From NCBI GenBank assembly GCA_964654535.1, contig CAZZIZ010000026.1, positions 1 to 24,360 of the forward strand: a stretch of 24,360 nucleotides of DNA, read 5' to 3'. This stretch comes from CAZZIZ01 sp964654535 (GTDB lineage: Bacteria > Bacteroidota > Bacteroidia > Chitinophagales > UBA2359). Each line of letters starts with the position of its first letter. The first letter of the stretch is position 1. Under the pieces are notes generated by a model. The model was not told the origin of the DNA, did not search any database, and saw nothing but the letters and a program-made list of their open reading frames with translations. This document shows, in pieces, positions 16,162 through 22,804 of this stretch. Made by a program: the position numbers and the translations under genes.

Positions 16162-16243
16162 TGGTCTCTGACCAACAAGCATATAGTCTGGTCGCATGAC
16201 CAGACAACAAACCGTTCCAATCACCCTGATTTTAATCAGGGTG
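16162..16243. repeat. Cluster of three perfect palindromes
   Basis: Three stem-loops occur in about 80 bp: TGGTC-TCT-GACCA (16162-16174), GTCTGGTC-GCAT-GACCAGAC (16186-16205) and CACCCTGATT-TT-AATCAGGGTG (16222-16243). None is followed by a T run. They directly precede the REP-like hairpins and probably belong to the same palindrome-rich intergenic island. Confidence 0.65.
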
Positions 16244-16249
16244 TAACGA

Positions 16250-16271
16250 GTGGGCGACTTGCAGTCGCCAC
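16250..16271 (-). repeat. REP-like hairpin, inverted copy
   Basis: GTGGGCGACT-TGC-AGTCGCCAC folds into a stem with one bulged G; flanking AAC (16245-16247) and GTT (16272-16274) extend it. Read on the minus strand it gives CGTGGCGACTGCAAGTCGCC, which aligns with the plus-strand hairpins at 16312 and 16423 (GTGGGGACTGCAAGTCCCC) with a C-for-G change on one arm matched by a G-for-C change on the other. This makes it an inverted, compensatorily changed relative of those two. Confidence 0.6.
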
Positions 16272-16477
16272 GTTAGAACATCATCGGATGTACGTAATAA
16301 GAGTAGAGTACGTGGGGACTGCAAGTCCCCCACTCATTTCGCACCCGACTAATTCGGGGCGATTACAGGAATAAGTCGCCACGTTAGAACATCATCGGAT
16401 GCACATATTAAGAGTAGAGGACGCGGGGACTGCAAGTCCCCCACTCATTTCGCACCCGACTAAAGTCGGGGCGATTA
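16264..16477 (+). repeat. 111-bp tandem duplication with two REP-like hairpins per unit
   Basis: Unit 1 (16264-16374) and unit 2 (16375-16477, about 103 bp of the unit) both start GTCGCCACGTTAGAACATCA and are nearly identical, with roughly ten differences clustered in the spacer before the first hairpin and at the apex of the second. Each unit has hairpin 1 (16312-16333; 16423-16444: GGGGACT-GCA-AGTCCCC with a bulged C) and hairpin 2 (16339-16362; 16450-16474: TCGC-a-CCCGA...TCGGG-GCGA). Hairpin 2 has 9 pairs in unit 1 and 11 in unit 2 because of a small apical change. This looks like REP/BIME-type sequence; no REP-associated transposase gene is in the window. Confidence 0.75.
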
Positions 16478-16570
16478 AGTTTTCTTTTAACCAAGAACCA
16501 GTGTCCTTGGGAACCTTCAGGATTTCAATTAGGTTTATGTTACGTATACCTTAACACCAAATCCTAAGAC

Positions 16571-16981
16571 TTGATCACCACCTTTCCATTCAAACTAACC
16601 GTCAACGATTTTTCGGAACTCGAGGGGCTCTTGCATTTCGATGGGCAAGCCCTACAAATAGAATTTGTTCAGGGCGACACCATTCTCAACGTATTCAAGT
16701 CCAAAGCAAAGTCGATTACCCTACCCCTTTCGCGCATTAGTCACGTTGAGCATAAGAAAGGATGGTTCGGTGATAAGTTTATTATTCAAGCAAAAACCCT
16801 CAAAGACTGCGAAGGAATGCCAGGCTCAAAAGCCGCTAAGTTCAAATTGAAAGTCAAAAAGAGTAATCGAAGTATTATCGAAAACTTTATCGTCGACTTT
16901 GATTTGGCTTTGTCGCAACTGCGTTTAGATCAGTTGGAACAAGGAAAGAATGAGGGAATAAACAAATTACTGGACGACTAG
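16571..16981 (+). CDS. Small cytoplasmic protein, possible bacterial PH-like fold
   Basis: A 136-residue soluble protein without signal peptide or membrane helix. Alternating beta-type stretches (FKLTV, ALQIEFV, SITLPLSRISHVEHKKGWFGDKFIIQA, FKLKVKK, given here only as landmarks) followed by a final helix (about 102-124) suggest a PH-like domain; the ISxVExKKGWFGxKFII segment (56-72) resembles uncharacterised PH-like proteins of Bacteroidota. Function is unknown. The start is TTG at 16571: an in-frame TAA ends only three bases upstream, and the first in-frame ATG is at residue 83, so no other usual start is available. It is convergent with pgk, with one base between the two stop codons. Confidence 0.75.
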   Translation: MITTFPFKLTVNDFSELEGLLHFDGQALQIEFVQGDTILNVFKSKAKSITLPLSRISHVEHKKGWFGDKFIIQAKTLKDCEGMPGSKAAKFKLKVKKSNRSIIENFIVDFDLALSQLRLDQLEQGKNEGINKLLDD

Positions 16982-16982
16982 G

Positions 16983-18167
16983 CTAAGCCTCCATCGCCGC
17001 AATCCCTGGCAAAGTCTTGCCTTCGAAGAACTCCAATAGCGCTCCTCCACCCGTAGACACATAAGAAACACGGTCAGCTAAATCGAATTGCTGAACTGCT
17101 GCGACTGAGTCGCCACCACCTATCAAGGAGAAAGCTCCCAGCTCTGTAGTTTCAGCAACAGTACGTGCAATGGCTACGGTTCCATTTTGAAAAGGCTTCA
17201 TTTCAAATACGCCCATTGGCCCGTTCCACAAAATAGTCTTGGATAACAAAATGTGCTTACGGAAGTTGGTTATCGTTTCTGGCCCAATGTCGAGACCCAT
17301 CCAATTATCTTTAATGGCGCCGGTTGGTGAAGTTTCCACTTTGGCGTCTGCAGCGAACTTGTCAGCAATAATGGTATCTGTTGGAAGCATAAGGTTAATG
17401 CCGCGTTCTTTGCACTCGTCAATAATCTTAAGCGCCATTTCCATTTTATCGTCTTCGCAAATGGAGGTTCCAATTTTGCCCCCTTGCGCTTTTATAAAAG
17501 TGTAAGCCATACCGCCACCAATAATCAAATTATTGACTCGTGGCAATAAGTTCTCGATGATGGTCATCTTATCTGAAACCTTTGCTCCACCAAGAATAGC
17601 GGTAAATGGTGCTTCGGCGTTTTCCAATACGCGCTGCGCATTGGTTACTTCCGCTTCCATTAAGTAGCCAAACATTTTGTCTTGAAAGAACTGAGCGATA
17701 ACCGAGGTAGAAGCGTGCGCACGGTGCGCAGTTCCAAAGGCATCATTTACGTAAACGTCCGCACCTAGATCGGCGAGCTCTTTAGCGAAACCTTCATCGC
17801 CTTTTTTCTCTTCTGAATGAAAACGTAAGTTCTCAAGTAATACAACGGAAGATCTTGGAATGGTATCTACCGCCGACTTAGCAACTTTACCGATGCAAGT
17901 ACCAACAAAGGTTACTGGCTTATCAATTAAGTCTGCCAAATGCGCAGCAACTGGTTTTAAGGAATACTTTTCTTCGGGGCCGTCTTTGGGTCTTCCCAGA
18001 TGCGACATTAGCACGACGGCTCCACCGTCTGTAAGAATTTTCTTAATCGTTGGTATTGCACGGCGTATTCGCGTATCGTCTGCTACCTTGCCGTCTCTAA
18101 CAGGTACATTGAAGTCCACTCTAACGAGTGCGGTTTTGCTATCGAAGTCGTAATCCTTGATATTCAA
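16983..18167 (-). CDS. pgk: Phosphoglycerate kinase
   Basis: Cytoplasmic glycolytic enzyme converting 1,3-bisphosphoglycerate and ADP to 3-phosphoglycerate and ATP. The N-terminal substrate motif RVDFNVP (16-22), SHLGRPK (55-61) and the C-terminal nucleotide-binding GGGDSVAAV and STGGGALLEF motifs are intact over a normal length of 394 residues. The start is TTG at 18167, 2 bases after the gapA stop; no ATG lies ahead of the RVDFNVP motif, so the non-ATG start is well supported. It is co-transcribed with gapA and supplies the next glycolytic step. Confidence 0.98.
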   Translation of the reverse strand: MNIKDYDFDSKTALVRVDFNVPVRDGKVADDTRIRRAIPTIKKILTDGGAVVLMSHLGRPKDGPEEKYSLKPVAAHLADLIDKPVTFVGTCIGKVAKSAVDTIPRSSVVLLENLRFHSEEKKGDEGFAKELADLGADVYVNDAFGTAHRAHASTSVIAQFFQDKMFGYLMEAEVTNAQRVLENAEAPFTAILGGAKVSDKMTIIENLLPRVNNLIIGGGMAYTFIKAQGGKIGTSICEDDKMEMALKIIDECKERGINLMLPTDTIIADKFAADAKVETSPTGAIKDNWMGLDIGPETITNFRKHILLSKTILWNGPMGVFEMKPFQNGTVAIARTVAETTELGAFSLIGGGDSVAAVQQFDLADRVSYVSTGGGALLEFFEGKTLPGIAAMEA

Positions 18168-18169
18168 AA

Positions 18170-19168
18170 CTAGAGTTTTGACATTTTCTGCATCAAATCA
18201 TCAAGGCGGCTAGAGTATCCATACTCATTATCGTACCAACCTAAAACGCGCACCATATTTCCTAAGACCTTAGTGAAGTCGCTATCGAAAATACAAGAGT
18301 GTGGGTTACCAATGATATCGGTAGATACCAATGGATCGGTTGAGTACTGAAGAATTCCTTTTAAGTCCTTCTTAGCTGCTGCTTGAAATGCTTTGTTTAC
18401 TTTCTCTGGCGTTGTCTCTTTCGAAACAACACAAGTAAATTCAGTAATAGAACCATTGATTACTGGAACACGCATTGCTGCTCCGGTTAACTTGCCTTCT
18501 AAGTGTGGCAACACTTTAGTTACCGCTACTGCCGCTCCAGTTGTAGTAGGAATAATATTTTGTGCAGCTGCTCGCGCTCTTCTTAAATCTCTGTGCGGCG
18601 CATCCTGAATACGCTGATCTGAAGTATAAGCGTGTATTGTAGTTAAGAAACCACTTTCTACTCCAAACTTGTCGTCCAATACTTTCACCATAGGCGCTAA
18701 GCAGTTGGTTGTGCAACTTGCGTTGGAAACAATCTTGTCTTTCTTGTTAAGCTCGTCTTGATTTACACCAAGAACGATGGTTTTAATATCGCCTTTCGCT
18801 GGAGCAGAAATAACTACTTTTTTCGCCCCTGCTTTTAAGTGCTTGCTCGCACCCGGACGATCTCTAAAAACACCTGTCGCTTCCAATACAACATCGATTT
18901 TAAGTTTTTTCCAAGGCAACTTTTGCGGATCGCGCTCTGCAAATGCTTTGATGCTTTTACGTCCAATAATGATGCTGTCTTTTGTTGACTTAACATCCTT
19001 TGGATATTCGTTGTGCGCAGTATCCCACTTAAACAGGTGCGCTAATGTTTTGTTATCTGTCAGGTCGTTGATAGCGACGAGTTCTACGTTTCTACTATTG
19101 AGAATTCGTCTTGCGGTTAGTCTGCCTATGCGTCCAAACCCATTGATTGCTACACGAAGTTTTGCCAT
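18170..19168 (-). CDS. gapA: Glyceraldehyde-3-phosphate dehydrogenase, type I
   Basis: Cytoplasmic homotetrameric enzyme oxidising glyceraldehyde-3-phosphate to 1,3-bisphosphoglycerate. The dinucleotide-binding motif INGFGRIGR is at 8-16, the catalytic motif SNASCTTNCLAP places the nucleophilic cysteine at 152, and WYDNEYGYS marks the C-terminus. Aspartate in the INDLTD segment (35) indicates NAD rather than NADP preference. Length is 332 residues. It is the first gene of the gapA-pgk operon, starting at ATG about 27 bases after a strong -7-like box. Confidence 0.98.
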   Translation of the reverse strand: MAKLRVAINGFGRIGRLTARRILNSRNVELVAINDLTDNKTLAHLFKWDTAHNEYPKDVKSTKDSIIIGRKSIKAFAERDPQKLPWKKLKIDVVLEATGVFRDRPGASKHLKAGAKKVVISAPAKGDIKTIVLGVNQDELNKKDKIVSNASCTTNCLAPMVKVLDDKFGVESGFLTTIHAYTSDQRIQDAPHRDLRRARAAAQNIIPTTTGAAVAVTKVLPHLEGKLTGAAMRVPVINGSITEFTCVVSKETTPEKVNKAFQAAAKKDLKGILQYSTDPLVSTDIIGNPHSCIFDSDFTKVLGNMVRVLGWYDNEYGYSSRLDDLMQKMSKL

Positions 19169-19194
19169 TGCTTTTTTGCTTTTTAATTGTGGCG

Positions 19195-19202
19195 CAAAGA
19201 TA
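19195..19202 (-). promoter_or_regulatory. -7 box of probable gapA-pgk promoter
   Basis: TATCTTTG on the minus strand matches the Bacteroidota -7 consensus TAnnTTTG exactly and lies 26 bases before the gapA ATG. A -33 TTG at the expected spacing is not clear; TTT near 19222-19224 is the nearest candidate. The predicted leader would be about 20 bases. Confidence 0.5.
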
Positions 19203-19297
19203 TAATTTGTCTTGAATGAAACGCGCTAAATTGTTTGTATCTGGTTTATCTGTAGAATGGAATGGCATTTATTCTAAAAACGAGCGTTAGTTTTTTC

Positions 19298-19465
19298 GCG
19301 TGAGGGATAGAGGCCTTTGTTTGAGCTCCTGTTGCAAAAAACAAGAATAGCCCTTAGCTCCTTAAGAGCTAGAGGGGCTATTTGTTTTTTGCAGAACAGA
19401 GCGAGGGCCGACAGCCCGACCCCAAACTTTGCGCCTTCGGCGCAGATAGTTTGGGGTCACGCCCA
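19298..19465 (+). repeat. Structured dispersed element, copy B
   Basis: The best-paired copy. Hairpin 1: TGCAAAAAACA (19333-19343) with TGTTTTTTGCA (19383-19393), AATAGCCC (19346-19353) with GGGCTATT (19375-19382), apex TAGCTC (19355-19360) with GAGCTA (19366-19371). Hairpin 2: GACCCCAAACT (19418-19428) with AGTTTGGGGTC (19448-19458) and TGCGCC-TTC-GGCGCA (19430-19444). It ends GGGGTCACGCCCA. It lies between the divergent upstream region of gapA and the 3' end of the minus-strand gene at 19676, read on the plus strand. No ORF inside it looks real. Confidence 0.75.
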
Positions 19466-19510
19466 GATTGTTCTATTAATAAAAATGTACAGACGTGGAC
19501 ACTCTCCCAA

Positions 19511-19554
19511 CCCCTCTCAAGAGGGGAGTCTCGGCGATTGCCTACGGCAATCGC
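19511..19554. repeat. Two perfect hairpins
   Basis: CCCCTC-TCAA-GAGGGG (19511-19526) and GCGATTGCC-TAC-GGCAATCGC (19534-19554, 9-bp stem) stand side by side in the gap between element copy B and the gene at 19676. Neither has a T run after it. The first resembles CCCTCTCAAGAGGGG sequences seen repeatedly between genes in many bacteria. The remaining part of this gap shows nothing recognisable. Confidence 0.55.
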
Positions 19555-19638
19555 AAATCGATTTGGTATTCAGCGAGAACTTCCCCAGCTATCTGCAAAA
19601 AATGAAGAGAGCGAGTATTTAATCTTAAAACCGGGCAT

Positions 19639-19666
19639 AAAAAAAGGTCGTTCAAAAGAACGACCT
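19639..19666 (-). terminator. Intrinsic terminator of the gene at 19676
   Basis: A 9-bp perfect stem AGGTCGTTC (19645-19653) with GAACGACCT (19658-19666), loop AAAA on the plus strand, is followed on the minus strand by seven U residues (19645-19639). It starts 9 bases after the TAA stop of the Tyr/Gly/Asn-rich protein gene. Confidence 0.88.
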
Positions 19667-19675
19667 GTAGGAATA

Positions 19676-20161
19676 TTATATACGCCTCATTGCTTGGAAG
19701 TACAGCTTTCCTCGTCTTGTACGAAAAGGTTGCCACAAAAATCCGCGATGGCTAAAATATTTTCGTCCTCTTACCCAAACGGGTCTAACCCCTCTTGGCA
19801 AACTGTTAATACGATTTCCAACTCTGAATCCGGAATTATAAGCATTGTTATAACCGTAGCCTGGACTAACGCAACCTCTGTTGTAGCCGTTTCCAATTCC
19901 GTAGCCGTTGTTGTAGCCATTATTGTAGCCATAATCGTAGCCACCGTTGTAATCGTTGTAATCGTTGTAGCTTCCGTAGGCAGGGCCATAGTCGTAATAA
20001 GCGTTATTGTAGCCGTAGCCGGGAGTTTTTTGCTGCGCTTGAGTTTTCTTATTACTTTGACCTTTGCGCTTTTGTGCTATGACGTCTGGCGAAATCAAGA
20101 ATATGCTCAGCATTAATAAGCCACTTACCCAAGATAGCGTTTTGATTTTTTGAGTTTTCAT
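19676..20161 (-). CDS. Secreted Tyr/Gly/Asn-rich protein with DUF6515-like C-terminus
   Basis: A 161-residue protein with a typical signal peptide (basic start, hydrophobic 9-24, cleavage probably after A29). A Lys/Gln-rich stretch (31-46) is followed by a low-complexity region of Tyr, Gly, Asn and Asp (47-111; repeated NNGY, YDY and GYGY words) with a single Cys (97). The C-terminal 50 residues are very basic and contain INSLPRGVRPVWVRGRKYF (118-136), which resembles the LPxG-x-V-x-V-xG-x-x-Y pattern of DUF6515-type periplasmic or surface proteins. Function is unknown. Short DNA repeats encode the central part, so copy number may vary between strains. It is monocistronic, with its own terminator. 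Confidence 0.8.
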   Translation of the reverse strand: MKTQKIKTLSWVSGLLMLSIFLISPDVIAQKRKGQSNKKTQAQQKTPGYGYNNAYYDYGPAYGSYNDYNDYNGGYDYGYNNGYNNGYGIGNGYNRGCVSPGYGYNNAYNSGFRVGNRINSLPRGVRPVWVRGRKYFSHRGFLWQPFRTRRGKLYFQAMRRI

Positions 20162-20317
20162 GGTTTATAAATTTAGTTGACTGGTTTGACTCGCACTTTA
20201 ATGAAAAGATAAAGACAGTACACAACTATTTAGCTTTTCCATTTGCAAACGGACTATTATAGCTTTTTCTTTAGTTGGGTATTAAACCTTTCGTCAATTT
20301 CATTTTACGCTGTTTAT

Positions 20318-20884
20318 ATGATAGATTATGTATCTCAACCTTGGCCCTGGTTTGTATCGGGCCCTATAATTGCCATCGTGATGGCATTGCTCATTTTGAT
20401 GGGTAAGTCTTTTGGTGTCTCTTCGAATCTACGCACGCTTTGTGCGATGGGTGGAGCTGGAGCGGCGGCTGACTTTTTTCGCTTTGATTGGCGCTCTCAG
20501 GTTTGGAATTTGGTTTTTGTACTCGGAACCGTATTCGGTGGTTTTGTGGCGGCTAACTTTTTAACTGGCTCTGAAGTATTGTCTTTGAACCCTGCTACGG
20601 TTGCCGACTTAGAGGCCTTGGGCTTTAGTCAGGTGGGGCAATACTATTTGCCCGAGGAGCTTTTCAGTACAGCTAGTATAGGTTCACTTAAGACTTTGGG
20701 CTTTTTGTTGTTCGGTGGGATATTGGTGGGCTTCGGAACGCGTTATGCTGGGGGCTGTACTAGCGGTCACGCGATAAGTGGCTTAAGCAACTTTCAAGTG
20801 CCTTCTTTAATTGCGGTGGTCGGATTCTTTATCGGCGGTCTGACTATGACATTCTTAATCTTCCCTTTAATTTTTGGCGCATGA
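20318..20884 (+). CDS. YeeE/YedE family membrane protein (N-terminal-half type)
   Basis: A 188-residue polytopic membrane protein of the YeeE/YedE family, relatives of which import thiosulfate or another small sulfur species. The family start MIDYVSQPWPWFVSGP and the conserved cysteine motif GGCTSGHAISGLS (145-157, Cys147) are both present, as is a second cysteine at 42. An open frame extends upstream to a TTG at 20243, but the added 25 residues are not family-like and the ATG at 20318 gives the usual N-terminus, so I chose it. It overlaps the next gene by four bases (ATGA). The pair probably forms one split transporter. Confidence 0.9.
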   Translation: MIDYVSQPWPWFVSGPIIAIVMALLILMGKSFGVSSNLRTLCAMGGAGAAADFFRFDWRSQVWNLVFVLGTVFGGFVAANFLTGSEVLSLNPATVADLEALGFSQVGQYYLPEELFSTASIGSLKTLGFLLFGGILVGFGTRYAGGCTSGHAISGLSNFQVPSLIAVVGFFIGGLTMTFLIFPLIFGA

Positions 20885-21297
20885 GAAAGTATGCTTTACT
20901 CTTATTCTTGGGGACAATTTTTGGAATCGCCTTGGCTAAGGCGGAAATCGTTTCTTGGTTTCGAATACAGGAGATGTTTCGTTTTCAGGCATTCCATATG
21001 TATGGTGTAATTGGCTCGGCGGTTATTCTGGGTTCTTTGTTTGTACAAATTATAAAGCGCAGTGGCTTAAAAGACATGGACGGTCTTCCGATTGTTTTTT
21101 CGGATAAGGATAAAAGTGTCTGGCGCTATTTACTGGGTGGAACAATCTTTGGTTTGGGCTGGGCATTGGTGGGTGCTTGTCCTGGGCCTATATTTATTCT
21201 GATTGGTTATGGCTATTGGTCGGTCTTCATTGTTTTACTTGGAGCCATCTTGGGCACATTTCTTTATGGCCTTATTCGCGAGCGCCTTCCGCACTGA
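20881..21297 (+). CDS. YeeE/YedE partner membrane protein (DUF6691 type)
   Basis: A 138-residue protein with about four membrane segments, matching the short second half that accompanies YeeE/YedE proteins in Bacteroidota and Proteobacteria. The conserved cysteine lies in GWALVGACPGPIFILIG (Cys100), a position comparable to the cysteine that passes thiosulfate through TsuA-type channels. Overlap with the upstream gene and the matching motif suggest that the two chains work together in sulfur-compound uptake. The exact substrate cannot be read from sequence. A 94-bp gap separates it from the persulfide dioxygenase gene. Confidence 0.88.
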   Translation: MRKYALLLFLGTIFGIALAKAEIVSWFRIQEMFRFQAFHMYGVIGSAVILGSLFVQIIKRSGLKDMDGLPIVFSDKDKSVWRYLLGGTIFGLGWALVGACPGPIFILIGYGYWSVFIVLLGAILGTFLYGLIRERLPH

Positions 21298-21366
21298 TCC
21301 TCTTTCTTAGGCTTTCTTTAACGCGAATGGTCGTGGATTATCGAATATTTTATTGTAGAACTGGAT

Positions 21367-21374
21367 TAACTTTG
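21367..21374 (+). promoter_or_regulatory. -7-like box before the persulfide dioxygenase gene
   Basis: TAACTTTG matches TAnnTTTG exactly, 17 bases upstream of the ATG at 21392. No good -33 TTG sits at the normal distance, and the leader would be only about 10 bases, so this is tentative. If real, the dioxygenase can be transcribed apart from the two YeeE/YedE genes. Confidence 0.35.
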
Positions 21375-21391
21375 TAACAACTAAAAAAGCT

Positions 21392-22798
21392 ATGAAAGTT
21401 GAACAGATTTATACGGGTTGTCTTGCACAAGGTGCCTACTATATAAGTAGTGCTGGTGAGGCGGCAATAATTGATCCTTTGCGCGAAGTGAGTCCCTATA
21501 TGGATAGAGCAAAGAAGGATGGCGTGAAGATTAAGTACATTTTTGAAACACACTTTCATGCTGATTTTGTTTCGGGTCATTTGACATTGTCTAAGGAAAC
21601 AGGTGCGCCTATAGTGTACGGCCCAAATGCTGATCCTACTTTCGAGGCGACTATAGCTGAAGACGGACAGGAGTTTAAAATTGGGAAACTGACTTTGAAG
21701 GTTTTGCATACGCCTGGTCATACAATGGAAAGCACGACTTACTTACTTAAAGACGAGTCCGGAAAGGACTATGCTATTTTTTCTGGTGACACATTATTCT
21801 TGGGTGATGTGGGCAGACCTGACTTGGCGCAGAAAAAAGATGACATTACGCAGGAGCAATTGGCTTCGACTCTTTACCATAGTCTGCGCAACAAAATAAT
21901 GCCATTGGCGGATGACGTTATTGTTTACCCAGCTCACGGAGCTGGTTCTGCTTGTGGTAAAAACATGATGAAGATTACCAAAGACTCTTTGGGTAATCAG
22001 AAGGAAATGAACTATGCCTTGCGTAGTGATATGACTGTGGACGAGTTCGTTAAAGAGGTAACAGATGGCTTGGAAGCTCCGCCGGCATACTTTCCGCTGA
22101 ATGTAAAAATGAATCGTGAAGGTTATGCGCATATCGATGAGATATTGGCGAATGGAACGAAAGCACTTGCTCCGGTTGAGTTTGAAGTGATTGCTAATGA
22201 AACTGACGCCATAGTTTTGGATGTTCGCCATCAGGACGATTTTAAAACAGGGCATATTCCTGGTTCTTTGTTTATTGGATTGAACGGCGGCTTCGCTCCT
22301 TGGGTTGGCGACTTGATAAAAGATGTCGAACAGAAGATTCTTTTAGTTGTACCAGAAGGGAAAGCAGAAGAAGCGGTAACACGTTTATCGCGAGTTGGTT
22401 TTGATAAAACTATGGGCTACTTAGATGGTGGCTTGGATGCTTGGAAGGGCGCTGGCAAGGAGATTGATACACTGGATGGTATCGACGCTGCAGTATTGGC
22501 GGAGAAGTTTCTGGAAAAAGAATTAGCAATTTTTGATGTGCGTAAGTCTAGTGAGTATGGCAGCGAACATTTGGATAATGTAGAGAGCACACCTTTGAGT
22601 AAACTGAACGAGCATATGGCTTCCTTCCCGAGTGATAAGCCATTTTTTGTTCATTGTGCTGGTGGCTATCGTTCGGTAATTGCTTGCTCTATTCTAAAAG
22701 CAAGAGGCTTTCATAATTTGATAGACGTGGAAGGTGGATTTGCGGCATTGAAAAAAACTGCTCTACCGCGCAGCGGGGTTGCCTGCTCTAATCATTAA
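21392..22798 (+). CDS. CstB-like persulfide dioxygenase with pseudo-rhodanese and rhodanese domains
   Basis: A 468-residue three-domain protein. The metallo-beta-lactamase domain (about 1-250) has THFHAD (53-58), HTPGH (106-110), SGDT (131-134) and YPAHGAGSACGK (179-190), giving iron ligands His54, His110 and Asp133 as in ETHE1-type persulfide dioxygenases. A first rhodanese-like domain (about 262-355) has DVRHQDDF but VVPEGKA where the active-site loop should carry cysteine, so it is probably inactive. The second (about 365-455) has HCAGGYRS with Cys422. This order and the loss in the first rhodanese match staphylococcal CstB, which oxidises persulfide and yields thiosulfate. Cytoplasmic; likely role is persulfide/sulfide detoxification with the upstream transporter pair. 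ATG start, preceded by an A-rich stretch. Confidence 0.92.
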   Translation: MKVEQIYTGCLAQGAYYISSAGEAAIIDPLREVSPYMDRAKKDGVKIKYIFETHFHADFVSGHLTLSKETGAPIVYGPNADPTFEATIAEDGQEFKIGKLTLKVLHTPGHTMESTTYLLKDESGKDYAIFSGDTLFLGDVGRPDLAQKKDDITQEQLASTLYHSLRNKIMPLADDVIVYPAHGAGSACGKNMMKITKDSLGNQKEMNYALRSDMTVDEFVKEVTDGLEAPPAYFPLNVKMNREGYAHIDEILANGTKALAPVEFEVIANETDAIVLDVRHQDDFKTGHIPGSLFIGLNGGFAPWVGDLIKDVEQKILLVVPEGKAEEAVTRLSRVGFDKTMGYLDGGLDAWKGAGKEIDTLDGIDAAVLAEKFLEKELAIFDVRKSSEYGSEHLDNVESTPLSKLNEHMASFPSDKPFFVHCAGGYRSVIACSILKARGFHNLIDVEGGFAALKKTALPRSGVACSNH

Positions 22799-22804
22799 AT
22801 AGTA

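Noticed and set aside
16264..16477. CRISPR array
   Set aside because: There are only two units of 111 bp with no distinct repeat-spacer alternation and no cas genes nearby; internal hairpins and the tandem layout explain the pattern better.
19382..20116. Plus-strand 244-codon open frame with Val/Ile/Ala-rich repeats
   Set aside because: It is the complementary reading of the Tyr/Gly/Asn-rich gene and of element copy B. The hydrophobic repeats come from reading the repeat codons backwards, and it lacks a plausible start context. The minus-strand gene has a signal peptide and a matching terminator.
20243..20317. TTG-started 25-codon extension of the first YeeE/YedE protein
   Set aside because: The extra residues do not resemble the family, while the ATG at 20318 gives the usual QPWPW-containing N-terminus.
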